A DNA stretch of 64,000 bases. Origin: an uncultured Clostridia bacterium (GTDB lineage: Bacteria; Bacillota; Clostridia; Christensenellales; Borkfalkiaceae). The translations under genes and the position numbers were made by a program. Under the pieces are notes generated by a model, which did not search any database, was not told the origin of the DNA, and saw only the letters and a program-made list of their open reading frames with translations. Location of the stretch: positions 62,001 through 126,000 of the forward strand of contig CAKQSB010000004.1 of NCBI GenBank assembly GCA_934271735.1, in the 5' to 3' direction. Below are positions 1 to 9,662 of this stretch, piece after piece; the first letter of the stretch is position 1; every line of letters starts with the position of its first letter.

Positions 1-537
1 TCGCTCGCGCCCGCCGTTTTGCGCCTTAATTCTACCAACGCTTTGAGCGTGGAATTATGCGATAAAACCGAGCTTTCTTCAGACGAAAAAGCCAAATTGC
101 TTTTACCCTACGGTAAAGCGGAAGAAACCGACGGCATGCGCGCCTCACTTTTTTCGCTTAAAGAAAACGCGTTTTCTAAAAAAATCGGCTGTATTACGGT
201 TGTTTTAACTTACGAAGGCGGTTTAAAAATCACGCCGAATGAGGAAAAGACGGTATCGCTTAAAGTTATAAACAACGTAAAAGCGTACGGCAATCTTCCG
301 CACACGGCAAAATTTAAACTTTGGCTGCCCGACGGCTTTACGGCGGATAAATCGTCGTTCGACGTTTTTGCGCCGCACTGGACGCCGTTTACGCCCGATT
401 GCGTGTCCGACGAAGTCAAAATAAAAATCAAAGCGGGTGAAGAAATCGACGCGCTGAATGAAATTCTTATAGAAGCAAGCGTAAACGGCAGATATACGAA
501 AGAGTATATCTCGCTCGTGTTCATTGCCGCAATATAA
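1..537 (+). CDS. C-terminal part of an unidentified protein, possibly ADP-ribosylglycohydrolase family
   Basis: The reading frame is open from the first base of the window, so this is the 3' end of a longer gene. The visible 178 or so residues alternate short hydrophobic strands and polar turns, including a PNEEKTVSLKV stretch and KLWLPDGF, which looks like an immunoglobulin-like beta-sandwich. Similar C-terminal sandwiches occur on ADP-ribosylglycohydrolase-family proteins in carbohydrate gene clusters, but the catalytic part lies outside the window, so that link is only a guess. It converges on the AraC regulator gene and no clear terminator separates them. Confidence 0.45.
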   Translation, partial: SLAPAVLRLNSTNALSVELCDKTELSSDEKAKLLLPYGKAEETDGMRASLFSLKENAFSKKIGCITVVLTYEGGLKITPNEEKTVSLKVINNVKAYGNLPHTAKFKLWLPDGFTADKSSFDVFAPHWTPFTPDCVSDEVKIKIKAGEEIDALNEILIEASVNGRYTKEYISLVFIAAI

Positions 538-625
538 TCCGATAAAAAGATTTACGAAAAAAATCGTTTATTTACCCTTGGACGAAAGACCTTGTAATTA
601 AGATTTTTGCGAAAAGTTCAAATAA

Positions 626-1456
626 TCAATCTGTGTGGTATTTTGCGGCATATTGCGAGGGCGTAAGCCCCGTTTTTTCCTTGAAAAACGTGCAAAATCG
701 CGGATAGGTGGCAAAACCTATACATTCGGCAATAAAACTATGCTTATAAGTCGTACCGCTAAGTAATTTTTTCGCATAAGTGAGTCGCTTATCTTTGAGG
801 TATTCCGACGGACTTACGCCGATTTCTTCGGTGAATATCTTGTTTAAGTGCGAATAAGAATAGTTGGTTTGCGATATGAGGTCGCGTAGCGGAAACGCAA
901 GATTTTCGGGCATTGTCAAAAGTTGAATAAAAGTCTGAACGCCACCCGAATAGTGCGGAGAGTTTGTTTCTTTGCTTACTTGGTTAATAAGGCATTCGGC
1001 AAAAGTAACCAAAAAGGCGTCACAGGTCAGTTTATAATCGAAATCCGACGATGAAAGATATTCGGTTTTTATTTCGTTTATATGTTTATCTCTACCGGGC
1101 GATACCTGAAATTCGATTATATCGGGGGCGAATAACCTGTTCAATATGTCACGGCTTAAAAAATTCATAAAAACGGTGAATTGTTCTATACCTATGTGAC
1201 AGGTGATATAAGTAGAATCGGGAAGGTTCTGATGTGTAGAATGTTCGTCATCCGGGCGCAAAGCGCACAAAGTGCGCGGTTTTAAAATACGTGTTTGCTT
1301 GTTGATCGTATGCGTATATTCGCCCGACGTTATATACATAAACTCCCACGAACCATGGTGATTATGGTATGTGGGGTAGTCGCCCGTTCTGAAATTGAAA
1401 TAGAATTTTTCGTAATCGATAGTGTTATTTATTGAATGATTTTTTAACTTACTCAT
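626..1456 (-). CDS. AraC-family transcriptional regulator
   Basis: Likely controls the divergent glucuronidase locus. The N-terminal half contains the cupin-like sugar-sensing pattern (YHNHHGSWEFMYITSGEYTH), and the C-terminal 100 residues carry two helix-turn-helix units, with SYSHLNKIFTEEIGVSPSEYL followed by GFATYPRFCTFFKEKTGLTPSQY, which is typical of AraC/XylS proteins. The start was placed at the ATG at 1456 rather than the in-frame ATG at 1483. An AGGTGA box sits 5 bases before 1456, and the upstream ATG lies ahead of the predicted transcription start (promoter at 1474-1502). The product is 276 residues. Confidence 0.9.
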   Translation of the reverse strand: MSKLKNHSINNTIDYEKFYFNFRTGDYPTYHNHHGSWEFMYITSGEYTHTINKQTRILKPRTLCALRPDDEHSTHQNLPDSTYITCHIGIEQFTVFMNFLSRDILNRLFAPDIIEFQVSPGRDKHINEIKTEYLSSSDFDYKLTCDAFLVTFAECLINQVSKETNSPHYSGGVQTFIQLLTMPENLAFPLRDLISQTNYSYSHLNKIFTEEIGVSPSEYLKDKRLTYAKKLLSGTTYKHSFIAECIGFATYPRFCTFFKEKTGLTPSQYAAKYHTD

Positions 1457-1473
1457 TGTTTTCACCTGTGGTG

Positions 1474-1502
1474 ATTTTATCATATATTCTCAGGGTTGTC
1501 AA
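1474..1502 (-). promoter_or_regulatory. Promoter of the AraC regulator gene
   Basis: On the minus strand TTGACA (1497-1502) and TAAAAT (1474-1479) are 17 bases apart. The predicted transcript starts near 1467, leaving a leader of about ten bases that is almost entirely the ribosome binding site. A second TTGACA copy lies just upstream. Confidence 0.6.
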
Positions 1503-1731
1503 CGCAGTTGTCAATAAAAAACGATTATCGATTGTTTTTTATAATAAGTAAAAAAAGAAATAGTATAAGTAAAAATAATGTTGAAAAGCAACTTGCCGTA
1601 ATTTAAAATATAAGAAGTTTAAAACTCGTTTGCAACAGCTTGATTTCTTACTATTATAATAAGAAAAGCAATAGACTGTTCGAATTGCGCGTCGGTTGAA
1701 ACAGCTTTCGCGAATAATAAAAAAAGATAAT

Positions 1732-3528
1732 ATGTTATATCCTCAATCAAACAAATTCAGAAGTACGACAAGCCTTAACGGCATATGGAACTATAAACTC
1801 GTGGAAGACGATTATATTCCGTTGAACAAAGCGGAAAAAACCTTTCCTATGGCAGTTCCTGCAAGTATAAACGATATAGTAACCGATAAACGCATAGCCG
1901 ATTATGCAGGCAAGGTTTTGTTCGAAACGGAATTTTCTTTACCGCAGGAAAAAGATAAAATTTATCGGCTCAGAATAGGTTCGGCAAGTCATAAGTGCGA
2001 AATCTACCTTAACGGAGCAAAAATAGGCGACGGTATAAACGGACATCTTCCGATTGATTTGCCACTCGAAAACCTGAAAGACGAAAACAGATTGTCGGTT
2101 ATAATCGATAACCGTCTTGATTTTCATACTCTTCCGATGGGGATGCTGAAAGAGGGCAATGTCTTTCGCGAAGCAACGGCGAATGCCGGTTTTTTCATTA
2201 TGGACAAGCCGGAAAAACATCCGAAATATAAACAGGTTATAAATCACGACTTCTACAATTTTACGGGTATTCATCGCGACGTTATCGTTTACGGTATAAA
2301 CAAATGCGCGTTCAGCGATATAACGGTAAAAACGGTAGTCGGCGGCGATTATAATAAGATCTCGGTAAAACTTGATTTTTTCAAAGACGATTTGAAGCTT
2401 GACGATATAAAAATTAAGATATCAAGGGATGAAAAAGCGGTAGTCGAAAAGGAGCTGAAAATCAGCGATTTACAGAACTGCGAAACTGCTCTGAATATAG
2501 AAAACCCCGAGCTTTGGTCGCCGGAATCGCCCGTTCTATATAAACTTACGGTAGAATCTTCTACAGATAAATATTCGCTGATGTTCGGAATCCGCAAGGT
2601 TTCTTACGATAAAAAGGGGCTTTATCTCAACGATAAACCCGTGTATCTCAAAGGTTTCGGCATGCACGAGGATTTCTTTATTTCGGGTAAAGGCATAAAT
2701 TCGGCGGTTAACGTAAGAAACTTTGAGCTTCTTAAGTGGATCAACGCAAACTCATTCCGGACAAGCCATTATCCCTATGCGGAAGAAATTTACGATCTTG
2801 CCGACAGATACGGAATTCTTGTTATCGACGAAGTGCCTGCGGTCGGCGTAAATCACTGGCCGGATTACACTTTCGGCGAAGGCAGAGCGGATGAAAAAAC
2901 TCTTGCGCTTCATAAAGAGCTTTTATCGCTTTTATGGGAAAGAGATAAAAATCATCCGAGCGTTATAATGATCAGCGTCGCTAACGAAGCGGCGACGTAC
3001 GAAGATAAAGCGAGAGATTATTTTAAAGAAGTAGTCGCGCACACCCGCACGCTTACCGATTTGCCTGTAACCTCGCCCGAAGAAACTAAATTCAACGAAG
3101 ATAACAAGTGCGCCGATTTGTTTGACTTTATATCGCTCAACAGATATTACGGCTGGTACGACGAAATAGGCAATATCGGCGCTATAGAACCGCTTTATAA
3201 AGCAGATCTCGGTCAGTATTATGAAAAATTCCACAAGCCGATTATTGTTACCGAGTTCGGTGCCGACACTGTAGAAGGGATACATTCGCTTTATTCTATT
3301 GCATTTTCAGAAGAATATCAGTGCGAATATCTTACCGAGTGTTGTCGTGTTTTTGACAATATGCCATACGTTGTAGGCGAGCATGTATGGAATTTTGCCG
3401 ATTTTAAAACTAAAGAAGGTACATTGCGCGTTCGCGGTAACCGCAAGGGAGTATTCACAAAAGAACGAGAACCTAAAGCCGCCGCATTTTTGCTTAAAAA
3501 ACGTTGGGAAAAAGATATAAAGAAATAA
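1732..3528 (+). CDS. uidA: Beta-glucuronidase (glycoside hydrolase family 2)
   Basis: Hydrolyses beta-D-glucuronides, releasing glucuronate. The domain order is GH2 sugar-binding, immunoglobulin-like, then TIM barrel. The acid/base Glu is in SVANEAATYED and the nucleophile Glu in VTEFGADTVEGIHS. The NRYYGWY motif and the NxK signature (GNRKGVFT) that contacts the substrate carboxylate separate glucuronidases from other GH2 enzymes. The segment after the VIDE motif is shorter than in the E. coli enzyme, so the active-site loop 1 is short. An in-frame TTG exists at 1696, but the ATG at 1732 gives the usual MLYPQ start and 598 residues. There is no signal peptide, so it is cytoplasmic. It opens the sugar gene series and diverges from the AraC regulator. 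Confidence 0.93.
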   Translation: MLYPQSNKFRSTTSLNGIWNYKLVEDDYIPLNKAEKTFPMAVPASINDIVTDKRIADYAGKVLFETEFSLPQEKDKIYRLRIGSASHKCEIYLNGAKIGDGINGHLPIDLPLENLKDENRLSVIIDNRLDFHTLPMGMLKEGNVFREATANAGFFIMDKPEKHPKYKQVINHDFYNFTGIHRDVIVYGINKCAFSDITVKTVVGGDYNKISVKLDFFKDDLKLDDIKIKISRDEKAVVEKELKISDLQNCETALNIENPELWSPESPVLYKLTVESSTDKYSLMFGIRKVSYDKKGLYLNDKPVYLKGFGMHEDFFISGKGINSAVNVRNFELLKWINANSFRTSHYPYAEEIYDLADRYGILVIDEVPAVGVNHWPDYTFGEGRADEKTLALHKELLSLLWERDKNHPSVIMISVANEAATYEDKARDYFKEVVAHTRTLTDLPVTSPEETKFNEDNKCADLFDFISLNRYYGWYDEIGNIGAIEPLYKADLGQYYEKFHKPIIVTEFGADTVEGIHSLYSIAFSEEYQCEYLTECCRVFDNMPYVVGEHVWNFADFKTKEGTLRVRGNRKGVFTKEREPKAAAFLLKKRWEKDIKK

Positions 3529-3649
3529 GTGCGTATAAGAAAGATATGTTTTGTATAATCGGCAATCCGAAAACATTTTGCAAGGACGTTTATACCGGAA
3601 TCTCTGAAAATTAACAACTTGACCGCAATTTTTTATAAATGGAGAAAGT

Positions 3650-4993
3650 ATGAGTTTAGATAAAAATTTTATTTGGGGCGTTTCTTGTTCCGCTTATCAG
3701 ATCGAGGGTGCCGAAAACGAAGGCGGCAGAGGCGAAAGCGTCTGGGACAGTAAGTTTACGAAAGGTAAAATACTCGGCGACATGGATGGAAAAATAGCCT
3801 GCGATCATTACCACAGATATAAAGAGGACATTGCGCTTTTAAAAGAACTCGGAATAAAGAATTATCGTTTTTCGATAAGTTGGACGAGAATATTTCCGTG
3901 CGGTACGGGAGAAGTCAATTTAAAAGGCGTTGAGTTCTATAAAGACCTCGTTAATCGACTTATAGCCGCAGATATAACGCCATGGGTTACGCTTTTTCAT
4001 TGGGATTTACCGCGTAAACTTTACGAAAAAGGCGGTTATCTCAATCCCGAAATAAGCGGTTGGTTTGCGAATTACGCCGAAAAGGTCGTTGAAATTTTCG
4101 GGGCGAAAGTCAGCAATTATATTATCATGAACGAGCCGCAGTGTATAGTCGAAGAAGGTCATTTTTCGGGTACGCACGCGCCGTTTTTACAACTTTCCAG
4201 AAAGGAAACTTTTACCGTCGCCCACAATCTTCTTTTGTGTATGGGTAAAGCGGAAAAGGCAATGCGGAAAGCCGCAAAACACAAACTTAATATAGGTATC
4301 GCTCCGTGTTTTACGCCTATAATGCCGACTAAAGACGAAGATAAAGAACTTGCGTTAAAATACAACTTTTTGCCGAGCGGAGATTTTTGGGACGGATGCT
4401 ATTTTACCGACGCACTCATAAAAGGCAAGTTTACCGACGACTATAAAGAATGGTTTAAGGAATACGACTATAATCCGTCGGCAGAAGATATGAAGATAAT
4501 AAAGAGCGATCTCGATTTCTTCTGCGCCAATTTCTACAGAGGTTTTTATATCGAAAAAACCGCAAACGGAATAGAAAGAAGATCCGCTTTGCCGACGGAC
4601 GATTTTACCGCGACGAACTGGGCGGTCACGCCGGAAGCGGTAGATTATTTAATCGAATATTACTATAACAGGTACAAAATGCCGATTATTTTATCCGAAA
4701 ACGGGGTTGCGCTTTCGGAATGGAAAACGCTCGAAGGAGATATACCCGACGATATGCGTATCGATTATATGAAACGCCATATCGAACGAGTGAAAAAAAT
4801 GGCGGAAAAATATCCCGTAAAAGGTTATTTCTACTGGTCGTTTACAGATAATTTTGAATGGGCGTATGGCTATTCGAAACGGTTCGGGCTTGTTTATGTG
4901 GATTATAAAACGTTGGAGCGTATCCCCAAAAAAAGTGCTTACTGGTACAAAAAAGTAACAGAAACAAACGGCGAAGATCTTTCGAATAACTGA
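3650..4993 (+). CDS. bglA: Beta-glucosidase (glycoside hydrolase family 1)
   Basis: Releases terminal beta-linked glucose (or a related sugar) from small glycosides in the cytoplasm. At 447 residues it has the normal GH1 length. The acid/base Glu is in MNEPQC and the nucleophile in LSENGVAL. The N-terminal WGVSCSAYQIEGA and the C-terminal NFEWAYGYSKRFGLVYVDY segments are classic. Glu-Trp in NFEW, and the absence of the Ser/Lys/Tyr phosphate pocket near the C-terminus, point to unphosphorylated substrates rather than 6-phospho-sugars. Its ribosome binding site is GGAGAAAG. It lies 121 bases after the glucuronidase gene, in the same direction. Confidence 0.93.
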   Translation: MSLDKNFIWGVSCSAYQIEGAENEGGRGESVWDSKFTKGKILGDMDGKIACDHYHRYKEDIALLKELGIKNYRFSISWTRIFPCGTGEVNLKGVEFYKDLVNRLIAADITPWVTLFHWDLPRKLYEKGGYLNPEISGWFANYAEKVVEIFGAKVSNYIIMNEPQCIVEEGHFSGTHAPFLQLSRKETFTVAHNLLLCMGKAEKAMRKAAKHKLNIGIAPCFTPIMPTKDEDKELALKYNFLPSGDFWDGCYFTDALIKGKFTDDYKEWFKEYDYNPSAEDMKIIKSDLDFFCANFYRGFYIEKTANGIERRSALPTDDFTATNWAVTPEAVDYLIEYYYNRYKMPIILSENGVALSEWKTLEGDIPDDMRIDYMKRHIERVKKMAEKYPVKGYFYWSFTDNFEWAYGYSKRFGLVYVDYKTLERIPKKSAYWYKKVTETNGEDLSNN

Positions 4994-5036
4994 TTTGTCG
5001 TAAAATTGTTTTTAAACTTGATTTGAAAGGTTTATT

Positions 5037-6017
5037 ATGAGAGTAGGTATAGTAGGACTCGGAGCGATTTCTCCGCTTCACATAAGGGCAATTTTAAAGA
5101 ACGGACAAAAAATAACGGCGATTTGCGACGTAGACCCCGAAAAACGGCAGAAAGTCAATGCCGAGTTCGGTCTTAATGCGGAAGAATACAGCGATTATAA
5201 TGCGCTCCTTGCAAGCGGTAAGGTCGACGTCGTTCACGTTTGTACGCCGCACTACCTGCATGCGGAAATAATTTGCATGGCGCTTAGGGCAAACATACAT
5301 GTTCTTTGCGAGAAGCCGCTTGCCATAAATTTTGAGCAGCTCGACGCTATCGAAAAAGCAGTCAAAAATTCTTCGGCAACGCTCGGCGTTTGCTTTCAGA
5401 ATCGCTATAATGCTTCGGTGTTGTATCTTAAAGAGTTTTTTAAGGATAAAGAAATTATTGCCGCAACCGCTAATCTCGTATGGCACCGGGGCAAAGACTA
5501 TTATTCTTCGGCAAAGTGGCGCGGAAAAAAGCAATACGAGGGTGGCGGCGTTATGATAAATCAGGCGATACATACGCTTGATCTTTTACAGTGGTTTTGC
5601 GGTATGCCCGAAAGCGTTATCGCGCACTGCTCTAACAACTCACTGAAAAACGTTATAGATGTCGAAGACACGGCTTTTGGTTGTTTTACGCTTAAAAACG
5701 GGGGTAATTTTATTATAAACGCAACAAATTCGGCGGCGAGCTGTTTTCCGATAGTTTTTATGTTTCAATCAAAAACCGATGCGGTAGAACTTTCGGGCGA
5801 TAATCTTATAGTCAACGGCAAGTTCGTTACAAAGTCCGACGGAGCTCCGATTTTCGGCAAAGAAGAATGGGGCGTCGGGCATGATAAACTTATCAAAGAA
5901 TTCTATAATTGTCTTGAAAACGGCAAAAAATTCCCGATTGATTTTTACGAGGCCTCAAAAACCGTAAAACTCATATTAAAAATGTATCAATCAAACGGCG
6001 AAAAGGTAAATATTTAA
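5037..6017 (+). CDS. Gfo/Idh/MocA-family NAD(P)-dependent oxidoreductase
   Basis: This 326-residue protein starts with a Rossmann nucleotide-binding loop (VGLGAISPLH) and has the family lysine motif CEKPLAIN near residue 95, followed by the GGGVMINQAIHTLDLLQWF segment that lines the substrate site. Members oxidise or reduce hydroxyls of sugars, inositols or sugar nucleotides; the substrate cannot be read from the sequence. It is separated by 43 bases from the beta-glucosidase gene and only 6 bases from the next dehydrogenase-like gene, so it probably belongs to one operon. AAAGG lies shortly upstream of the start. Confidence 0.88.
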   Translation: MRVGIVGLGAISPLHIRAILKNGQKITAICDVDPEKRQKVNAEFGLNAEEYSDYNALLASGKVDVVHVCTPHYLHAEIICMALRANIHVLCEKPLAINFEQLDAIEKAVKNSSATLGVCFQNRYNASVLYLKEFFKDKEIIAATANLVWHRGKDYYSSAKWRGKKQYEGGGVMINQAIHTLDLLQWFCGMPESVIAHCSNNSLKNVIDVEDTAFGCFTLKNGGNFIINATNSAASCFPIVFMFQSKTDAVELSGDNLIVNGKFVTKSDGAPIFGKEEWGVGHDKLIKEFYNCLENGKKFPIDFYEASKTVKLILKMYQSNGEKVNI

Positions 6018-6023
6018 TAAAAA

Positions 6024-6899
6024 ATGAAAAAGATTGTTATTTTAGGTTGTGAAAATTCTCATGCCGATATATTTCTCGGCTTCATAAAGAACGACGCGGC
6101 GTTTTCCGACATTGAGGTTTCAGGCGTTTACAGCGACGAAAAAACCGCAGCCGAAAAACTTGCCGAAAAATACGGCGTTAAAGTTATGAGCGCGTATGAC
6201 GAAGCTGTGGGTATGGTCGACGGCGTAATAGTTACCGCTCGTCACGGTAATAATCATTATAAATACGCCGCTCCGTACATAAAAACGGGCGTGCCAATGT
6301 TTATCGATAAACCTATAACCGTAAACGAGGGGGATGCATTGAAACTTGCACGCGAATGTAAGGCTGCGGATGTAAGACTTACCGGCGGTTCTACATGCGT
6401 TCACGATGAACGTGTGCAGACTCTTAAAAACGAGCACGACAATAATAAAGACGGAAAAACTATTTCGGGTTTTATACGGTGTCCCATAAATCTTAAAAAC
6501 AATTATGGCGATTTCTTTTTCTATTCAGAGCACCTCGTCGGTATTATGTCAACCATTTTCGGCTATTATCCCGAAAGCGTCAAGGCGTATAAAAACGCCG
6601 AAAAAATCACCGTCGTGTTCAGATATAAAGATTATGACGTAACCGGTTTATACGTTGACAAAAATAATTTATATTACGCAATGCGTATTGCAGAGAACGG
6701 CGTACACGGAGAGGAGCTGCCGATAAACGAATTAAATCCATGTTTTAAGATGGAATTCAATAGTTTTTACGGTCTCCTTTGCGGCGAGAAACAACGCCTT
6801 TCTTATAAAGATTTCATTGCCCCGGTTTTTGTGCTTAATGCAATTCAAAGATCTTTGGAAAGCGGCAACGAAGAGAAAATAAATAAATTCGAGGTGTAG
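6024..6899 (+). CDS. Divergent Gfo/Idh/MocA-like protein
   Basis: This 291-residue protein resembles the dehydrogenase family but has an altered nucleotide loop: ILGCENSHADIF replaces the glycine-rich GxGxxG pattern. The family's lysine motif is present as IDKPITVN. A histidine-containing segment (FFYSEHLVGIMSTIFGYYP) occupies the place of the usual substrate-binding helix. The altered loop leaves open whether NAD(P) is bound normally; it may work with the preceding dehydrogenase. It is 6 bases after that gene and 2 bases before the epimerase-like gene, which indicates translational coupling within an operon. Confidence 0.75.
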   Translation: MKKIVILGCENSHADIFLGFIKNDAAFSDIEVSGVYSDEKTAAEKLAEKYGVKVMSAYDEAVGMVDGVIVTARHGNNHYKYAAPYIKTGVPMFIDKPITVNEGDALKLARECKAADVRLTGGSTCVHDERVQTLKNEHDNNKDGKTISGFIRCPINLKNNYGDFFFYSEHLVGIMSTIFGYYPESVKAYKNAEKITVVFRYKDYDVTGLYVDKNNLYYAMRIAENGVHGEELPINELNPCFKMEFNSFYGLLCGEKQRLSYKDFIAPVFVLNAIQRSLESGNEEKINKFEV

Positions 6900-6901
6900 T
6901 A

Positions 6902-7732
6902 ATGAATAAACTGATATTATCCGCCTTTGCGGACGAATATGCCGATAATCTGAAAGAACAATGCGAGGCGTTGAATAAGTTCGGTATCGAATATATCGAG
7001 CTTCGCGGTGTGAACGGTAAAAATATTTCCGTTTTGACAGAAAGCGAAGTAAAAGAAACTAAAAAAATACTCGACGATTACGGAATAAAGGTTTCGTCGA
7101 TAGGTTCGCCGCTCGGCAAAATCGATATAAACGGCGATTTGAACGGACACTTGGAAATGGCGAAAAGAGTTTACGAAACGGCAAATATTCTCGGTGCGAA
7201 TACCGTGAGGATATTCTCGTTTTATTCAAAAGAAACGCCGTTCGATAAAAACAAAATATACTCCGGACTTGAAAAACTCTTCGATTTGTCGGGCGGCACG
7301 GGGCTTACTTTATGCCACGAAAACGAAGCGCGCATTTATGGCGAAAGCCCCGAAAAATGCCTCGAAATAGCCGAATATTTCGGCGGAAGAATCAAATGCG
7401 TGTTCGATATGGGCAACTTCGTTTTAGACGGCTACGAGCCTTTGTCGGCGTATAAACTGTTGTTTGATTATATCGAATATTTTCATATAAAAGACGCGTT
7501 TTTTACGGGCGCGATAGTTCCCGCGGGCAAGGGCGAAGCGAAAATAAAGGAAATTCTCGACGATTATAAATTGAACGGCGAGAAAGATGCGTTTATTACC
7601 TTAGAGCCGCATTTGCAGACTTTTTCGGGTCTTAACGCGCTTGTCGGAAAGAGTTTCGACAACCCTTATAAATACGAAAATCAAAAAGCGGCGTTTACGG
7701 ACGCGGTAGAAAAATTGAAAGGCTTATTATGA
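6902..7732 (+). CDS. Sugar phosphate isomerase/epimerase-like TIM-barrel protein
   Basis: The 276-residue protein belongs to the xylose-isomerase-like (AP endonuclease 2) TIM-barrel superfamily. Potential metal ligands are Glu in LCHENEARIYGESP, Asp in CVFDMGNFVLDG, His in YFHIKDA and Glu in FITLEPHLQT, in the expected order. Such proteins usually isomerise or epimerise sugars or keto-inositols and often sit beside Gfo/Idh/MocA dehydrogenases. The substrate is unknown. It starts 2 bases after the upstream gene, and its end overlaps the start of the NagB-like gene by 4 bases. Confidence 0.82.
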   Translation: MNKLILSAFADEYADNLKEQCEALNKFGIEYIELRGVNGKNISVLTESEVKETKKILDDYGIKVSSIGSPLGKIDINGDLNGHLEMAKRVYETANILGANTVRIFSFYSKETPFDKNKIYSGLEKLFDLSGGTGLTLCHENEARIYGESPEKCLEIAEYFGGRIKCVFDMGNFVLDGYEPLSAYKLLFDYIEYFHIKDAFFTGAIVPAGKGEAKIKEILDDYKLNGEKDAFITLEPHLQTFSGLNALVGKSFDNPYKYENQKAAFTDAVEKLKGLL

Positions 7733-8487
7733 AAACTTTTGTAAAAGATAAATTACGGGTAAAAATTTTTGAAAACAGAACGCTTATGGGCGAAGCCGCG
7801 GCAAAAGATATTTCGGCTAAAATCAAGGAGTTACTTACCAAAAAGAATGAAATCAATATGATTTTTGCCGCCGCTCCCTCGCAAAACGACGTGTTAAAAG
7901 CATTAGTTGAGGATAAAACCATAGAGTGGAACAGGATAAACGCCTACCACATGGACGAGTATATCGGTCTTGATAAAAATGCTCCGCAGGGTTTCGGCAA
8001 TTTTCTTAAAGCGCATATTTTCGGACTTGTCCCCTTCAAAAGCGTTAATTATATAGATATAACGGCTACCGATCCCGAAAAGGAAGCCGAAAGATACGGA
8101 AAGCTGTTAAAAGCAAACCCGACGGATATTGTCGTAATGGGTATAGGCGAAAACGGACACATAGCGTTTAACGACCCCGAAGTTGCCGATTTCAACGATA
8201 AAAAGGTTGTAAAACCCGTTAAACTCGACGAAATTTGCCGCAATCAGCAGGTGAACGACGGTTGTTTCAAGACGCTCGACGAAGTGCCTACGCACGCTAT
8301 GACTTTGACCGTCCCTACTCTTGTAGCCGCTCCGTGGCTGTTCTGTATAGTTCCTGCGGCAACTAAGGCAAAGGCTGTTTACGAAACTATAAACGGAAGA
8401 ATAGACGAGCATTGCCCGGCAAGCATTTTAAGAACGAGAGATAACGCAAAATTGTATCTCGACGATAAGAGTTCGGCGCTTCTATGA
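7729..8487 (+). CDS. nagB: Glucosamine-6-phosphate deaminase-like protein (NagB family)
   Basis: Expected to convert glucosamine 6-phosphate to fructose 6-phosphate and ammonia. The NagB/6-phosphogluconolactonase fold is clear: HMDEYIGL contains the catalytic Asp, and GIGENGHIAFNDP contains the ring-opening His. In this second motif the E. coli Asp141 and Glu148 positions are Asn and Asp, a pattern I associate with a NagB-like subgroup. It is therefore a likely deaminase, but activity should not be assumed identical. The protein has 252 residues. It overlaps the epimerase-like gene upstream and nagA downstream by 4 bases each. Confidence 0.83.
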   Translation: MKTFVKDKLRVKIFENRTLMGEAAAKDISAKIKELLTKKNEINMIFAAAPSQNDVLKALVEDKTIEWNRINAYHMDEYIGLDKNAPQGFGNFLKAHIFGLVPFKSVNYIDITATDPEKEAERYGKLLKANPTDIVVMGIGENGHIAFNDPEVADFNDKKVVKPVKLDEICRNQQVNDGCFKTLDEVPTHAMTLTVPTLVAAPWLFCIVPAATKAKAVYETINGRIDEHCPASILRTRDNAKLYLDDKSSALL

Positions 8488-9638
8488 TAGAGATTAAAAG
8501 CAATAAAATAATAACCCCAGACGGCTTGCGATCGGGCTATTTATATGTCGATAACGAGCTTATAGACGGCTTTTTTGAAAAACAAAGAACCGATATCGCT
8601 TGTGAAGAACGATATGATTTTACGGGTAAATACGTGTCGCCGGGGTTTATAGATTTGCACACTCACGGCGCGGGCGGTTATCCGTTTATAAACTGCACGG
8701 AAGATGACGTAATAAACGCGTGCAATTTTCACTTAAAACACGGCACTACAAGCATTATGCCGACGGTAACTGCGGGTGCGTTTGAAACAATGCGGGAAGC
8801 CGTAGCGAAAATAGCCGCAGTCAAGAGAGAAAACAAAGCAAATAGCAATATAATCGGCGCACATTTAGAAGGTCCGTATCTGTCGGCAAAACAATGCGGC
8901 GCGCAATGCCCGAAGTTTATAACAAAACCGCAAAAGGCGGCTTATAAGTCGATTATCGAAGAATTTGGCGACGCAATAGCGCGTTGGACGTATGCTCCCG
9001 AGAACGACGAAAAGGGCGAATTCTGCAAATATTTAACGTCACACGGCATAATAGCTTCCGCCGGGCATACCGACGCTAAATACGAAGACATGAAAACGGC
9101 GATCGAAAACGGTTGCAATCTCGTAACGCATTTGTATTCGTGTACGTCCACCGTAACGCGCAACCATGGTTTCCGCTCGCTTGGTGTAATAGAAAGCACT
9201 TTTTTAAGAGATGAACTTTATGCCGAAATAATAGCGGACGGCAAGCATTTGCCGCCCGAACTCATAAAAATGATTGTAAAAATCAAAGGCGCGGATAAAA
9301 CGCTTCTTTGCACGGACAGTCTCGCGATAGCGGGAACGGATATAAAAGAAGGCGTGATGAGCGGCACGGAATTTATCGTAGAGGACGGAGTTTGCAAGCT
9401 CAAAGATCGCTCGGCATTTGCCGGTAGTATCGCCACCGCCGACCGCCTTGTGCGAGTGATGACCAAAGAATGTGGTTATGACATAGTAACCGCGGTAAAA
9501 ATGATTACCGAAACACCCGCAAAAATCGCAAAAATCAACGCGGGCTGTATAGAAAAGGGCAAACGAGCCGATATAGTTGTTTTCGATGAAGATACAAATA
9601 TAAAATCGGTTTTTGTCGGCGGCTTGAAAGTTTATTAA
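8484..9638 (+). CDS. nagA: N-acetylglucosamine-6-phosphate deacetylase
   Basis: Removes acetate from GlcNAc 6-phosphate, feeding the NagB step. It belongs to the amidohydrolase superfamily: the HxH pair is in GFIDLHTHGAGG, metal-binding Glu in GAHLEGPYLS, His in SAGHTDAKYED and VTHLYSC, and catalytic Asp in LCTDSLAIAGT. IIADGKHLPP is the family's substrate loop. The length of 384 residues is normal. The ATGA overlap with the nagB-like stop signals translational coupling. An exact copy of the recurring 14-bp word lies inside this gene at 8943-8956, where it is read as Tyr-Lys-Ser-Ile-Ile. Confidence 0.93.
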   Translation: MIEIKSNKIITPDGLRSGYLYVDNELIDGFFEKQRTDIACEERYDFTGKYVSPGFIDLHTHGAGGYPFINCTEDDVINACNFHLKHGTTSIMPTVTAGAFETMREAVAKIAAVKRENKANSNIIGAHLEGPYLSAKQCGAQCPKFITKPQKAAYKSIIEEFGDAIARWTYAPENDEKGEFCKYLTSHGIIASAGHTDAKYEDMKTAIENGCNLVTHLYSCTSTVTRNHGFRSLGVIESTFLRDELYAEIIADGKHLPPELIKMIVKIKGADKTLLCTDSLAIAGTDIKEGVMSGTEFIVEDGVCKLKDRSAFAGSIATADRLVRVMTKECGYDIVTAVKMITETPAKIAKINAGCIEKGKRADIVVFDEDTNIKSVFVGGLKVY

Positions 9639-9662
9639 ACGAAAAATCGAAGAGGTAAAATT

